This document shows positions 41,247 through 50,700 of a DNA stretch of 64,000 nt, in pieces. Below the pieces are notes generated by a model. The model did no database searches. It had not been told where the DNA came from and saw only the letters and a list, made by a program, of their open reading frames with translations. Source of the stretch: Bacteroidota bacterium. Lineage in GTDB: Bacteria; Bacteroidota; Bacteroidia; B-17B0; Aurantibacillaceae. The DNA lies in the NCBI GenBank assembly GCA_030692515.1, contig JAUXZS010000020.1, forward strand, positions 558,001 to 622,000. Direction: 5' to 3'. The first letter of the stretch is position 1, and each line of letters begins with the position of its first letter. Both the position numbers and the translations under genes were made by a program.

Positions 41247-41485
41247 TTTATTTTTCTTTTTTTTAATTTATCTTAAAGTGGTCGATCAATGTTTTTTTAC
41301 ATTGATTTTGTTTCATACCCCAACAAAGTTCAACAATAAAAGTTTTAAAAAAATAAAACTTAGTTAAAATAATTACGTTTTAAAATACACAGTTACAACA
41401 GTAATATACTGATATACAAGATTTTAATGTAAAATACTTTACATTTCAAAAGAATTAGTTAAATTTACTTAATTAAAAAACTAAA

Positions 41486-42922
41486 ATGTCGCAACAACTA
41501 ATTCAACTTATAAAAACTTTAACTCGTAGCGAAAAAAGATATGTTAATCTCAATCTAAGGGCTTTTTCCTTTGACGAAGATTCAAATAAAATTTTATCGG
41601 ATTTTAACAAAATTGAAAAGCAAATTGGCTTAAAAAAAATAAAAAGCGAATTATCTATAGAGGGAAACCCAACCAGATTGTATTATAAAATTTTAGATAT
41701 CTTATTTCAATTTCACGAAAATGAATTACCAAATTCTGATGAATCAATAAAAAATTTAAAACGTGCAAAACTTTTAATATTTAAAGGTTTCTATCATGAT
41801 GGCGTGAAAATCCTAAACAAAATCACCAATCAATCAGCTAATTTCGATTATTTAATAAAAATGGAAGCGCTTGAGTTAAAATTAAGTAGCGCAATAAAAT
41901 TTGTAGATATAAAATATTTAATTGAAGGTTACCCCGCTGATAAATTATTGTTTTCGAAATTTCATGGAGAATATTTTAACTTAATGGAGTTTCAAAGTAT
42001 ACAGGCAATAATTAAATTAGAGTCTAGCACACTTTATTTTAACGATGAAGAACATCAGCTAACCAAAGAATACAAACATCTTCTAGAAAAAGAAAGCAAC
42101 GCCTTTCACCCATTAGCAAAAATATATTTTAATATCGCTAACGGATTTTTATCATTAAAAAATAAAAACCTTAATAATTCTTATGTTTATGCTAAACGAG
42201 CATTAGATTTATTTGATCAATATCCAAATGTAAAAAACAAAAACACTCTTACCTTTTTAAAATCAATTCGAAATTTTTGTCTTGTTTTAATTCATATGCA
42301 TAGGTATAGTGATGCAGAAGATTTTCTAAAAAAAATAAAACCCAGTTTAGAAGTCTATAAAAAATACAAAACTACAGATATAAATACTGAATTATTTACG
42401 CTACTAGTTTTATTAAACTTAGATATTATTATTTCAAACAACTCAATAAAAGTAAATTTATCTTTAATTAAACATTTTGAAAATGAATTTAAATTAAATG
42501 AAGATTATTTGAATGACGATGAAAAGGCAAGCATGCATTATAACTTAAGTATTTTTTATTTATTTTTAAATAATTACAGGAAAGCTTTAACACACACGAT
42601 TCAATCTTTAAAAATAGCTGGGCTAGTTCGAAAGGATATATACCACTTGTCATTAATGAATGAATTAACCTTACATTATTTTTTAGGAAATACTGAAGTT
42701 TTATTATCAAAACTTTTAGCCTATAAAAGAATAATTTCAAAGGGCGATATAGTTTTTGGTTTTGAAAAAGAAATGCCTGCTTCACTAGATAAAATATTTA
42801 ATGATCCACAAAACTCCAGCTTGTATAAAAAATTATTTGCTAAAATAAATTTATCGCTTCTTGAAGAAAAAAAGGAAGTTTACAAACCATTCATTCCTTT
42901 ATTTTGCCTAAAACCTTTATAA
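41486..42922 (+). CDS. Hypothetical helical protein (TPR-like)
   Basis: 478 aa, alpha-helical Leu/Lys-rich; MSQQLIQLIKTLTRSEKRYVNLNLRAF. Confidence 0.6.
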   Translation: MSQQLIQLIKTLTRSEKRYVNLNLRAFSFDEDSNKILSDFNKIEKQIGLKKIKSELSIEGNPTRLYYKILDILFQFHENELPNSDESIKNLKRAKLLIFKGFYHDGVKILNKITNQSANFDYLIKMEALELKLSSAIKFVDIKYLIEGYPADKLLFSKFHGEYFNLMEFQSIQAIIKLESSTLYFNDEEHQLTKEYKHLLEKESNAFHPLAKIYFNIANGFLSLKNKNLNNSYVYAKRALDLFDQYPNVKNKNTLTFLKSIRNFCLVLIHMHRYSDAEDFLKKIKPSLEVYKKYKTTDINTELFTLLVLLNLDIIISNNSIKVNLSLIKHFENEFKLNEDYLNDDEKASMHYNLSIFYLFLNNYRKALTHTIQSLKIAGLVRKDIYHLSLMNELTLHYFLGNTEVLLSKLLAYKRIISKGDIVFGFEKEMPASLDKIFNDPQNSSLYKKLFAKINLSLLEEKKEVYKPFIPLFCLKPL

Positions 42923-42927
42923 AAAAA

Positions 42928-42953
42928 AGCCCTCCAATATGGAGAGCTTTTTA
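42928..42953. terminator. Bidirectional hairpin terminator between the convergent genes
   Basis: AAAGCCCTCC aatat GGAGAGCTTTTT. Confidence 0.75.
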
Positions 42954-42972
42954 GTTTACATTCAATTTAAAT

Positions 42973-44226
42973 TTATTTTATTTTAAAAGCTGCTTTTACT
43001 TTTGCAACATAATCTAATTTTTCCCAAGTAAACAATTCTACTTTCATAGTCTTTGTTTTTCCATCAGGAGATTTAAATACTTTAGTAACCACTTCGTTCT
43101 TACGTCCCATATGTCCATAAGCAGCTGTTTCGCTGTAAATTGGCGTACGTAATTTAAAACGTTGCTCAATAAAGTATGGACGCATGTCAAATACTTTTTC
43201 AACTATTTTGGCAATTTCGCCATCCGTCATTTTAACTTTTGAAGTGCCGTAAGTATCTATAAAAATACCCATAGGTTGAGCAACACCAATTGCGTAGGAA
43301 ACCTGAACTAAAACTTCATTACAGATTCCGGCAGCCACTAAATTTTTTGCAATGTGACGAGTTGCATAAGCTGCAGAACGATCAACTTTACTTGGATCTT
43401 TTCCTGAAAATGCACCACCACCATGAGCACCTTTTCCACCATATGTATCAACAATAATTTTACGACCCGTTAAACCTGTATCGCCATGCGGTCCGCCAAT
43501 TACAAATTTACCTGTTGGGTTAATATGGTAATTAATTTTATTATTAAATAAATGTGCGTACTTAGGATATTTCTTTTTTACTCTTGGAATTAAAATATCA
43601 ACGATGTCCTTTTTAATTTTTGCTAACATTTTTGGCTCGTCAGCAAAATCATCATGTTGAGTAGATACAACAATTGCGTCAATTCTAACTGGAACATTAT
43701 TGTCATTATACTCTAATGTAACTTGTGATTTTGCATCTGGACGTAAATATTTTATTTCTTTATTCTCTCTACGCAAAGCTGCTAACTCTATTAAAATACC
43801 ATGTGCCAAATCTAATGCTAATGGCATATAATTTGCAGTTTCGTTAGTTGCATATCCAAACATCATACCTTGATCACCTGCACCCTGCTCTTCTTTCTTT
43901 TTACGATCTACACCTTGATTAATATCAGATGATTGTTCGTGTATTGCAGAAAGAATACCGCATGAGTTAGCCTCAAACATATATTCTGATTTTGTATAGC
44001 CAATTTTACGAATTACTTCGCGTGCAATTTCTTGTACATCCAAATAAGCTTTCGATTTAACTTCGCCTGCAAGAATAACCTGACCAGTTGTTACAAGCGT
44101 TTCGCATGCCACTTTACTGTTTGGATCAAATGCCAAAAAATTATCAATTAACGCATCCGAAATTTGATCGGCTACTTTATCTGGGTGTCCTTCCGACACT
44201 GATTCTGATGTAAATAAATATCCCAT
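42973..44226 (-). CDS. metK: S-adenosylmethionine synthetase
   Basis: [50 protein letters not shown]. Confidence 0.98.
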   Translation of the reverse strand: MGYLFTSESVSEGHPDKVADQISDALIDNFLAFDPNSKVACETLVTTGQVILAGEVKSKAYLDVQEIAREVIRKIGYTKSEYMFEANSCGILSAIHEQSSDINQGVDRKKKEEQGAGDQGMMFGYATNETANYMPLALDLAHGILIELAALRRENKEIKYLRPDAKSQVTLEYNDNNVPVRIDAIVVSTQHDDFADEPKMLAKIKKDIVDILIPRVKKKYPKYAHLFNNKINYHINPTGKFVIGGPHGDTGLTGRKIIVDTYGGKGAHGGGAFSGKDPSKVDRSAAYATRHIAKNLVAAGICNEVLVQVSYAIGVAQPMGIFIDTYGTSKVKMTDGEIAKIVEKVFDMRPYFIEQRFKLRTPIYSETAAYGHMGRKNEVVTKVFKSPDGKTKTMKVELFTWEKLDYVAKVKAAFKIK

Positions 44227-44304
44227 ATTGGATTTTAGAATTAAGATTTATGAATTAAGATTTAATAAGTTTTCAAATATAGAAGAATGCCATGAATAAT
44301 CAAA

Positions 44305-44562
44305 TTATTTAGAAGGAGTTAGCTTAAACTCATAAAACTCCATAATTTGATTAGCAAGTAATTTTTTACAAGCCTCGTCTACCTTCGCTTTAGCTAAAGT
44401 CTCATTATCAGCAGTTACTTCTAAAGTAATGTGTTTACCAATACGAACATTTTCTATTTCGGGTAAATTAAGGTTTTTCATAGAAGCTGTAACTGCCTTG
44501 CCTTGTGGGTCTAATAATGCTTTAAGAGGCATTACATCAATATCTGCAATAAATTTTGCCAT
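44305..44562 (-). CDS. purS: Phosphoribosylformylglycinamidine synthase subunit PurS
   Basis: 85 aa; LDPQGKAVTASMKNL, ENVRIGKHITLEV, CKKLLANQIMEFYEFKL match PurS motifs. Confidence 0.85.
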   Translation of the reverse strand: MAKFIADIDVMPLKALLDPQGKAVTASMKNLNLPEIENVRIGKHITLEVTADNETLAKAKVDEACKKLLANQIMEFYEFKLTPSK

Positions 44563-44595
44563 TGTTTTTTTAATTTAAGAGTAACAAAAGTAGAA

Positions 44596-45378
44596 TTAAA
44601 CTTTATTTTTTAAAAATATGTTATCCACAATACTTAACAAAATATAAAGAATAATAACCAATGGAATACCAAAATACTGAAAGAAAATTAAGAGAGTAAC
44701 AGATAATCCCAAAAAGATAAATCGTAATTTATTATCTGTCCAGCCAAGGTTTTTAAATTTTAAAGCTATTAAAGGTAATTCCGAAACCAGCAAAAGACTA
44801 AGTACTAAAGACAACGAACATAAAACATAAGGTTGTAATACTATTTTACCAATATTAAAAATATGCTCATTTGATAAAAAGCTTTGATTAATATTAAAGA
44901 TTAATGGAAGTGAGCATATAAACATAGCATTTGCGGGAGTTGGCAAACCAATAAATGAATCTGACTGACGGGTATCGTTATTAAATTTAGCTAAACGTAT
45001 TGCAGAAAAAATTGGAATTATAAATGCAAAATAAGCTGGCCAATAAATAGCGTTATCATTTGCAACTCCCCCCATACCTGGTATATCCATTCCCGCAGTC
45101 ATGTTCACAATTCTTGAAGTATCAATAATTTTAAACATTATTAAACCCGGCACTACACCAAAAGTTACCATATCTGCAAGGCTATCTAAATCTTTACCAA
45201 TTGCAGAAGATACTTTTAACATTCTTGCAGCAAAGCCATCAAAAAAATCGAGTATCAATGCTATACCAACTAAATAAGCAGCCCAAACTAAATTACCTTC
45301 AAAAATTTTTACAATTGCTAAACAACCACACAATAAATTGCCCGATGTAATTGCATTTGGTATATGCTTTTTTATCAT
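44596..45378 (-). CDS. pssA: CDP-diacylglycerol--serine O-phosphatidyltransferase
   Basis: IPNAITSGNLLCGCLAI; CDP-alcohol phosphotransferase-like DFFDGFAARMLKVSSAIGKDLDSLAD. Confidence 0.93.
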   Translation of the reverse strand: MIKKHIPNAITSGNLLCGCLAIVKIFEGNLVWAAYLVGIALILDFFDGFAARMLKVSSAIGKDLDSLADMVTFGVVPGLIMFKIIDTSRIVNMTAGMDIPGMGGVANDNAIYWPAYFAFIIPIFSAIRLAKFNNDTRQSDSFIGLPTPANAMFICSLPLIFNINQSFLSNEHIFNIGKIVLQPYVLCSLSLVLSLLLVSELPLIALKFKNLGWTDNKLRFIFLGLSVTLLIFFQYFGIPLVIILYILLSIVDNIFLKNKV

Positions 45379-45452
45379 TCGTTATATAGTTATTTTGAGT
45401 AGTTAATATTGAATAGTTAAAATCTCATTTATTCCCTATTAACTATTACCTG

Positions 45453-47408
45453 CTAACTTAGCAACTTTCCACTCAACTCTTCCCACTTCTCCATTTCTTT
45501 TTCTAAATTACTTTTTAATTGATTGTAATTTTCAAAGAATGTTTTATCGTTAACTAACTTATCATATTGCGATGCATCATTCAATTTAGTATCGCAGTCT
45601 TTTATTTTTGCTTCTAGATTAGAAATATTTTCTTCTACCTTTTTTATTTGACTTTTAATTTGTTTTTGCTCAGCATCATTTATGTTACTAGCACTAACAA
45701 CTGTCGCAGTTGAAATTTTTTCTTTTTTAACTTCTTCTTTAACAACTTTTTTATCTAAATCTAATTCGTTTAAACGCTCCACTTTACGCAATTGCATAAA
45801 CTCTTCAATGTCGCATAAATGTTCTTTTACATGACCATCTCTAAATTCAAATAAACGGTCGCAAATTCCTTTCATAAAATCTCTATCGTGACTAACCATA
45901 ATCACAGTTCCTTCATAATCAATCAATGCTTTTTTCAAAATATCTTTCGAACGAATATCCAAGTGATTGGTTGGCTCATCCATCAACAATAAATTGTAAG
46001 GCTCTAACAATAATTTACACAAAGCTAAGCGCCCGCGTTCTCCTCCACTTAATACCTGAACTTTTTTATCGATATCTTCTCCTCTAAATAAAAACGAACC
46101 TAATAATCCTCTCACTTGTTTACGAACTTCGCCAACTGCCGCTTCATCAATAGTTTCAAAAACAGTTTTTTTAGGGTCTAATTTTTCTTCTTGATCTTGC
46201 TCAAAGTAACCCATCATCACACTATGTCCTAATTGTACTGTGCCATCAAAATCTACTTTTTTCGCAATCATTTTCATCATGGTACTTTTTCCTTCACCAT
46301 TTCGTCCAACTAATCCAATCTTTTCTCCTTTAGTAACAATAAATTCAGCGCCCGAAAAAATATGTTTTGGTCCGTAATGTTTACCTGCATTTTCTACAGT
46401 TAACACAATTTTACCACTATGTGCCGGTGCAGGGAAACGAAAATTCATACTCATGTTATCGGCATCATCTACCTCAACAATTTCCATTCTATCTAATTTT
46501 TTAATTAATGACTGCGCGAAGGCTGCTTTACTTGCTTTTGCACGATACTTATCAATTAAAACTTCGGTTTGGTTAATTATTTTTTGTTGGTTTTTTGCTG
46601 CATTTTCTTGTTGTTCTTTACGCTCTTGACGTAAAATTAAATAACGAGAATAGTTTGTTTTGTAATCGTAAATTTTTTGATTCGAAATTTCTATTGTACG
46701 ATTAGTAACGCTATCTAAAAATGTTTTATCGTGACTGATTAACATTACAGCACCCGCAAAGGTTTCCATAAAATCTTCTAACCACATAATTGCCTCAATA
46801 TCTAAGTGATTGGTTGGCTCATCTAATAATAATATATCAGGACGTTGTAACAATAATTTCGCTAATTCAATACGCATTCTCCAGCCGCCACTAAACTCAG
46901 CAGTTTGTCTATCAAAATCTTTTGGGCCAAAACCAAGTCCCTTTAAAATCTTTTCAATCTCCTCATTTCTATTACTTGCGCCAAGCATATCTAAACGCGT
47001 ATAAACTTCTGTTTGCTCTTCGATTAATTTAGCATAAGCATCGCTTTCATAATCGGTGCGCGTTTCCATTTGATGATTAATTTCATCAATACGTATTTCT
47101 AATTTTTGAATTTCTTCATACGCAGTTGCGGTTTCTTCAAACACAGTGCGCCCATGTTGATGAATCATGTCTTGTGGCAAATAACCAATTGTACAAGACT
47201 TAGGCATTGAGATTTCTCCCTTTGTTGGGTTTTGCTGACCCGATAAAATTTTAAGCAAGGTACTTTTACCTGCCCCATTTTTACCAGCTAAACCAATTCT
47301 ATCTTTTGGATTTATTAAAAAGGAAATATTATCGAATAGATTATATCCACCAAAACTTACTGTTACACCGTTAACCGAAATCATTACTCTAAATTTATTA
47401 AGCCGCAA
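45453..47408 (-). CDS. ABC-F family ATPase (Uup/EttA-like); true start probably at the internal Met, MISVNGV
   Basis: Two ABC cassettes: GLAGKNGAGKSTLLKIL / LLLDEPTNHLD and GLVGRNGEGKSTMMKMI / LLMDEPTNHLD; Lys/Glu-rich coiled-coil C-terminus. Confidence 0.95.
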   Translation of the reverse strand: MRLNKFRVMISVNGVTVSFGGYNLFDNISFLINPKDRIGLAGKNGAGKSTLLKILSGQQNPTKGEISMPKSCTIGYLPQDMIHQHGRTVFEETATAYEEIQKLEIRIDEINHQMETRTDYESDAYAKLIEEQTEVYTRLDMLGASNRNEEIEKILKGLGFGPKDFDRQTAEFSGGWRMRIELAKLLLQRPDILLLDEPTNHLDIEAIMWLEDFMETFAGAVMLISHDKTFLDSVTNRTIEISNQKIYDYKTNYSRYLILRQERKEQQENAAKNQQKIINQTEVLIDKYRAKASKAAFAQSLIKKLDRMEIVEVDDADNMSMNFRFPAPAHSGKIVLTVENAGKHYGPKHIFSGAEFIVTKGEKIGLVGRNGEGKSTMMKMIAKKVDFDGTVQLGHSVMMGYFEQDQEEKLDPKKTVFETIDEAAVGEVRKQVRGLLGSFLFRGEDIDKKVQVLSGGERGRLALCKLLLEPYNLLLMDEPTNHLDIRSKDILKKALIDYEGTVIMVSHDRDFMKGICDRLFEFRDGHVKEHLCDIEEFMQLRKVERLNELDLDKKVVKEEVKKEKISTATVVSASNINDAEQKQIKSQIKKVEENISNLEAKIKDCDTKLNDASQYDKLVNDKTFFENYNQLKSNLEKEMEKWEELSGKLLS

Positions 47409-47439
47409 AGATAGGCTAATTTTGAGAGATATTAAAGGG

Positions 47440-47600
47440 TTGAATTATAATAAATTATAAAATAACAATGGGTGATAGAACACTGATAAAACAGATTAAA
47501 CGGATTCACACAGATAAAAATAAATGATCAGTAAAAGTCAGTACAATCAGCATCATCTGTGTTCCATCTCCAAACTGAGTTCATAATTAACCTCAACCAA
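47440..47600. repeat. Tandem duplication, copy A, containing a remnant of the dnaE 3' end
   Basis: ATAACAATGGGTGATAGAACACTGATAAAACAGATTAAAC...ATCTGTGTTCCATCTCCAAACTGAGTTCATAATTAACCTCAACCAA. Confidence 0.85.
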
Positions 47601-47757
47601 TTTTAATTATAATAAAATAACTATGGGTGATTGAACGCTGATAAAACAGATGAAACAGGTTTAAACAGATAATAATTAAAAGATTAGTAAAAATCTATAC
47701 AATCTGCGTTATCTGTGTTCCGTCTCCTAACTGAGTTCATAATTAACCTCAACTAAT
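47601..47757. repeat. Tandem duplication, copy B, overlapping the 3' end of dnaE
   Basis: ATAACTATGGGTGATTGAACGCTGATAAAACAGATGAAAC...ATCTGTGTTCCGTCTCCTAACTGAGTTCATAATTAACCTCAACTAA; tracks copy A along its length. Confidence 0.85.
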
Positions 47758-50700
47758 TTATCCATTTCTAGTAAAAAAGTATCATTAATTTCAATTTTAT
47801 TTTTTTTAGAAAACAGCTTTACATTTTGATGTTGCTCCTCATCTTCCACATAAAATTCTACGCTGCTTTTACCTGCATTATTTGTCATTAATGCCTCTAA
47901 CTTATCAATTAAAACATCGTTTACATTAGCCAATTTAACTTTTAAACGTATTAAATTAAAGGCATTGGTTTTTACATCATCCAACAACTCTACTTTACTA
48001 ATTTTAATTTCTAAACTTCCCGGTTGGTTATAACGCTCTTGCACTTTTGCACGCACAAAAACAAACAAACCTTGCACCATGTATTTGTTGTATTCAATAA
48101 AATCTTTTCCAAACAACATTAATTCTGTTGAGCCAAAATAATCTTCAATAATTAATTTACCAAAGGCATTACCGGTTTTGCTGGTACGGTTTTCGAAGCC
48201 GGTAATAATTCCACCAAAAATAACTTCGCGGTTTTTAAATGGCTCTAAACCTGCTTTTAATTGTGCGCAATTGGCATTGCATTTATATTCTATAATTAAT
48301 TTATAAGGGTCTAATGGATGGCCGCTAATAAAAAATCCTACTACTTCTTTTTCTCTACTTAATTGCTCTAATGCGCTCCATGGCTCAGTATTTGGCATTT
48401 GCGGCTCAGATATTTCAATTTCATTTTCCTCACCAAATAAACTAGCTTGGGATGTATCGTTACCCAAATTTTTCTGATTGGCATAACGTATCATTCTATC
48501 TGTTAAAGTAAATCCATCAGCATCAATACTAAAAAACATAGAGCGGGTCATATTTTCAAAACTATCAAAGGCTCCAGATAAAGCCAAGCCCTCTATACTT
48601 TTTTTACCCATGGCTTTACTATCTAAGCGAGACGCTAAATCAAACACATTTTTAAATGGTCCATTAGCATCACGCTCTTCTACAATTGCATTAACTACAT
48701 TTTCGCCAACACCTTTTATACTCGCCATTCCAAAACGAATATTGCCATTGGCCATTACCGAAAATTTTCCAAATCCTTCGTTCACATCCGGTCCAAGAAC
48801 TTTAATTCCTGCACGTTTACACTCTTCCATAAAGAAAGTTATCTTCTCAATATTACCGCTATGATTTAAAACCGAAGCCATAAATTCGCTTGGGTAATGT
48901 GCTTTTAAATAACCTGTTTGAAAAGCTAAATAAGCATAACAGGTACTATGAGATTTATTAAACGCGTAACTCGCAAATGCTTCCCAATCTTTCCAAACTT
49001 TTTCTGCAACTACAGGGTCGTGACCGTTAGATTTACAACCGTCGATGTATTTGCTTTTCATTTTATCAAGAACATCTTTTTGCTTTTTACCCATTGCTTT
49101 ACGCAAAGTATCGGCATCACCTTTTGTAAAGTTGGCTAGCTTTTGACTTAATCGCATTACCTGTTCTTGATAAACAGTAATTCCATAAGTTTCTTTAAGG
49201 AACTCATCCATTCCTTCTAAATCATAAGTAATAGGCTCACGCCCATGTTTACGATTAATGTAATTAGGAATGTAAGCAATTGGACCCGGACGATACAAGG
49301 CATTCATCGCAATTAAATCGGTAAAGCTATCGGGCTTTAAATCTTTTAAATGCTTTTGCATACCCGGACTTTCAAACTGAAAAATTCCGTTTGTTTCGCC
49401 ACGTTGAAATAATTCTAAAGTGGTAATGTCGTCAAAAGAAATTGCTTCAATATCTAAATCGATTCCTTTACCTTTTTTAATTAAAGCTAAAGCATCCTTA
49501 ATAATGGTTAAGGTGCGTAAACCTAAAAAGTCCATTTTTAATAAGCCTGCATTTTCTGCAACGGAGTTATCAAATTGAGTAAGCAACATTTTACTGTCTT
49601 TAGCTTTAGTAACCGGTACAAACTTGGTTAACTCATCGGGCGTAATAATTACACCGCAAGCATGAACACCGGTGTTACGCACGCAACCCTCTAGTTCATA
49701 GGCCTGTCTTAAAACTAAAGCTTCAGGTGAATTTCCTTCGGCTAATTTTCTAAAATTATTTGATTGCTCAATAACTTCGCGTCTATCTTTAATTTTCTCG
49801 AGATATTTTGCATCTATGCCACCGGGCTTTAGTAAGGATTGTAAATTGGCTTCTAAACTATCAGGAAAAGCTTTTGCTAATTTATCAGCCTCCGATAAAG
49901 GTAAATTTAAAACCCTTGCAGCATCTCTGATGGCGCTCTTTCCGCCCATGGTGCCATAAGTAATAATTTGTGCTACTTGATTTTCGCCATATTTATTAAT
50001 GACATAAGCAATAACTTTATCTCTGCCTTCGTCATCAAAATCAATATCAATATCGGGCATGCTTATACGATCGGGATTTAAAAAACGCTCAAAGAGGAGG
50101 TCGTACTTAATAGGGTCAACATTGGTAATTCCTAAACAATAGGCAACCGCGCTACCCGCGGCACTTCCACGACCGGGACCAACACTAACGCCTAGCCTTC
50201 GCGCCTCAGTTGTAAAATCTGATACAATTAAGAAATATCCCGGAAAGCCCATTCGCTCCATAACCGATAATTCAAAATCAATTCGTTCTTTTACTTCCTG
50301 ACTCATTTCAGGATAACGCTTCTTTGCCCCCTCAAATGTTAAGTGTTTTAAATAGGCATTCTCTCCCCTATTCCCTTTTCCTTCATCATTAGGATCATTA
50401 TCGCGTTCATCTAAAAATTCATCAGGAATTTTAAACTTAGGTAATAATACATCTCTACCTAATTTATAAGATTCTATTTTTGAAACAATTTCGCTGGTGC
50501 AAGCTATTGCCTCAGGTAAATCGGCAAATAAAGCCACCATTTCTTTTGGTGATTTAAAATAGAATTCGTTATTGGGCATTCCATTTCTAAACCCTCTGCC
50601 TCTACCAACGGGAGTTTCTTTCAGTTCCCCATCCTTTACACATAACAAAATATCATGAGAGTCTGAAGAGTTTTGTTCTAAATAATAATTATTATTTGCG

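Noticed and set aside
44227-44304. Possible SAM riboswitch upstream of metK
   Set aside because: The 78-bp spacer is too short and simple; no recognisable conserved SAM-riboswitch core.
44621-44629. Perfect DnaA-box consensus TTATCCACA
   Set aside because: Single site inside the pssA 3' end with no cluster; one chance match of a 9-mer in 64 kb of AT-rich DNA is expected.
45453-47408. ABC-F protein as an antibiotic-resistance ARE gene
   Set aside because: Sequence looks like a housekeeping Uup/EttA-type factor; no resistance-specific context visible.
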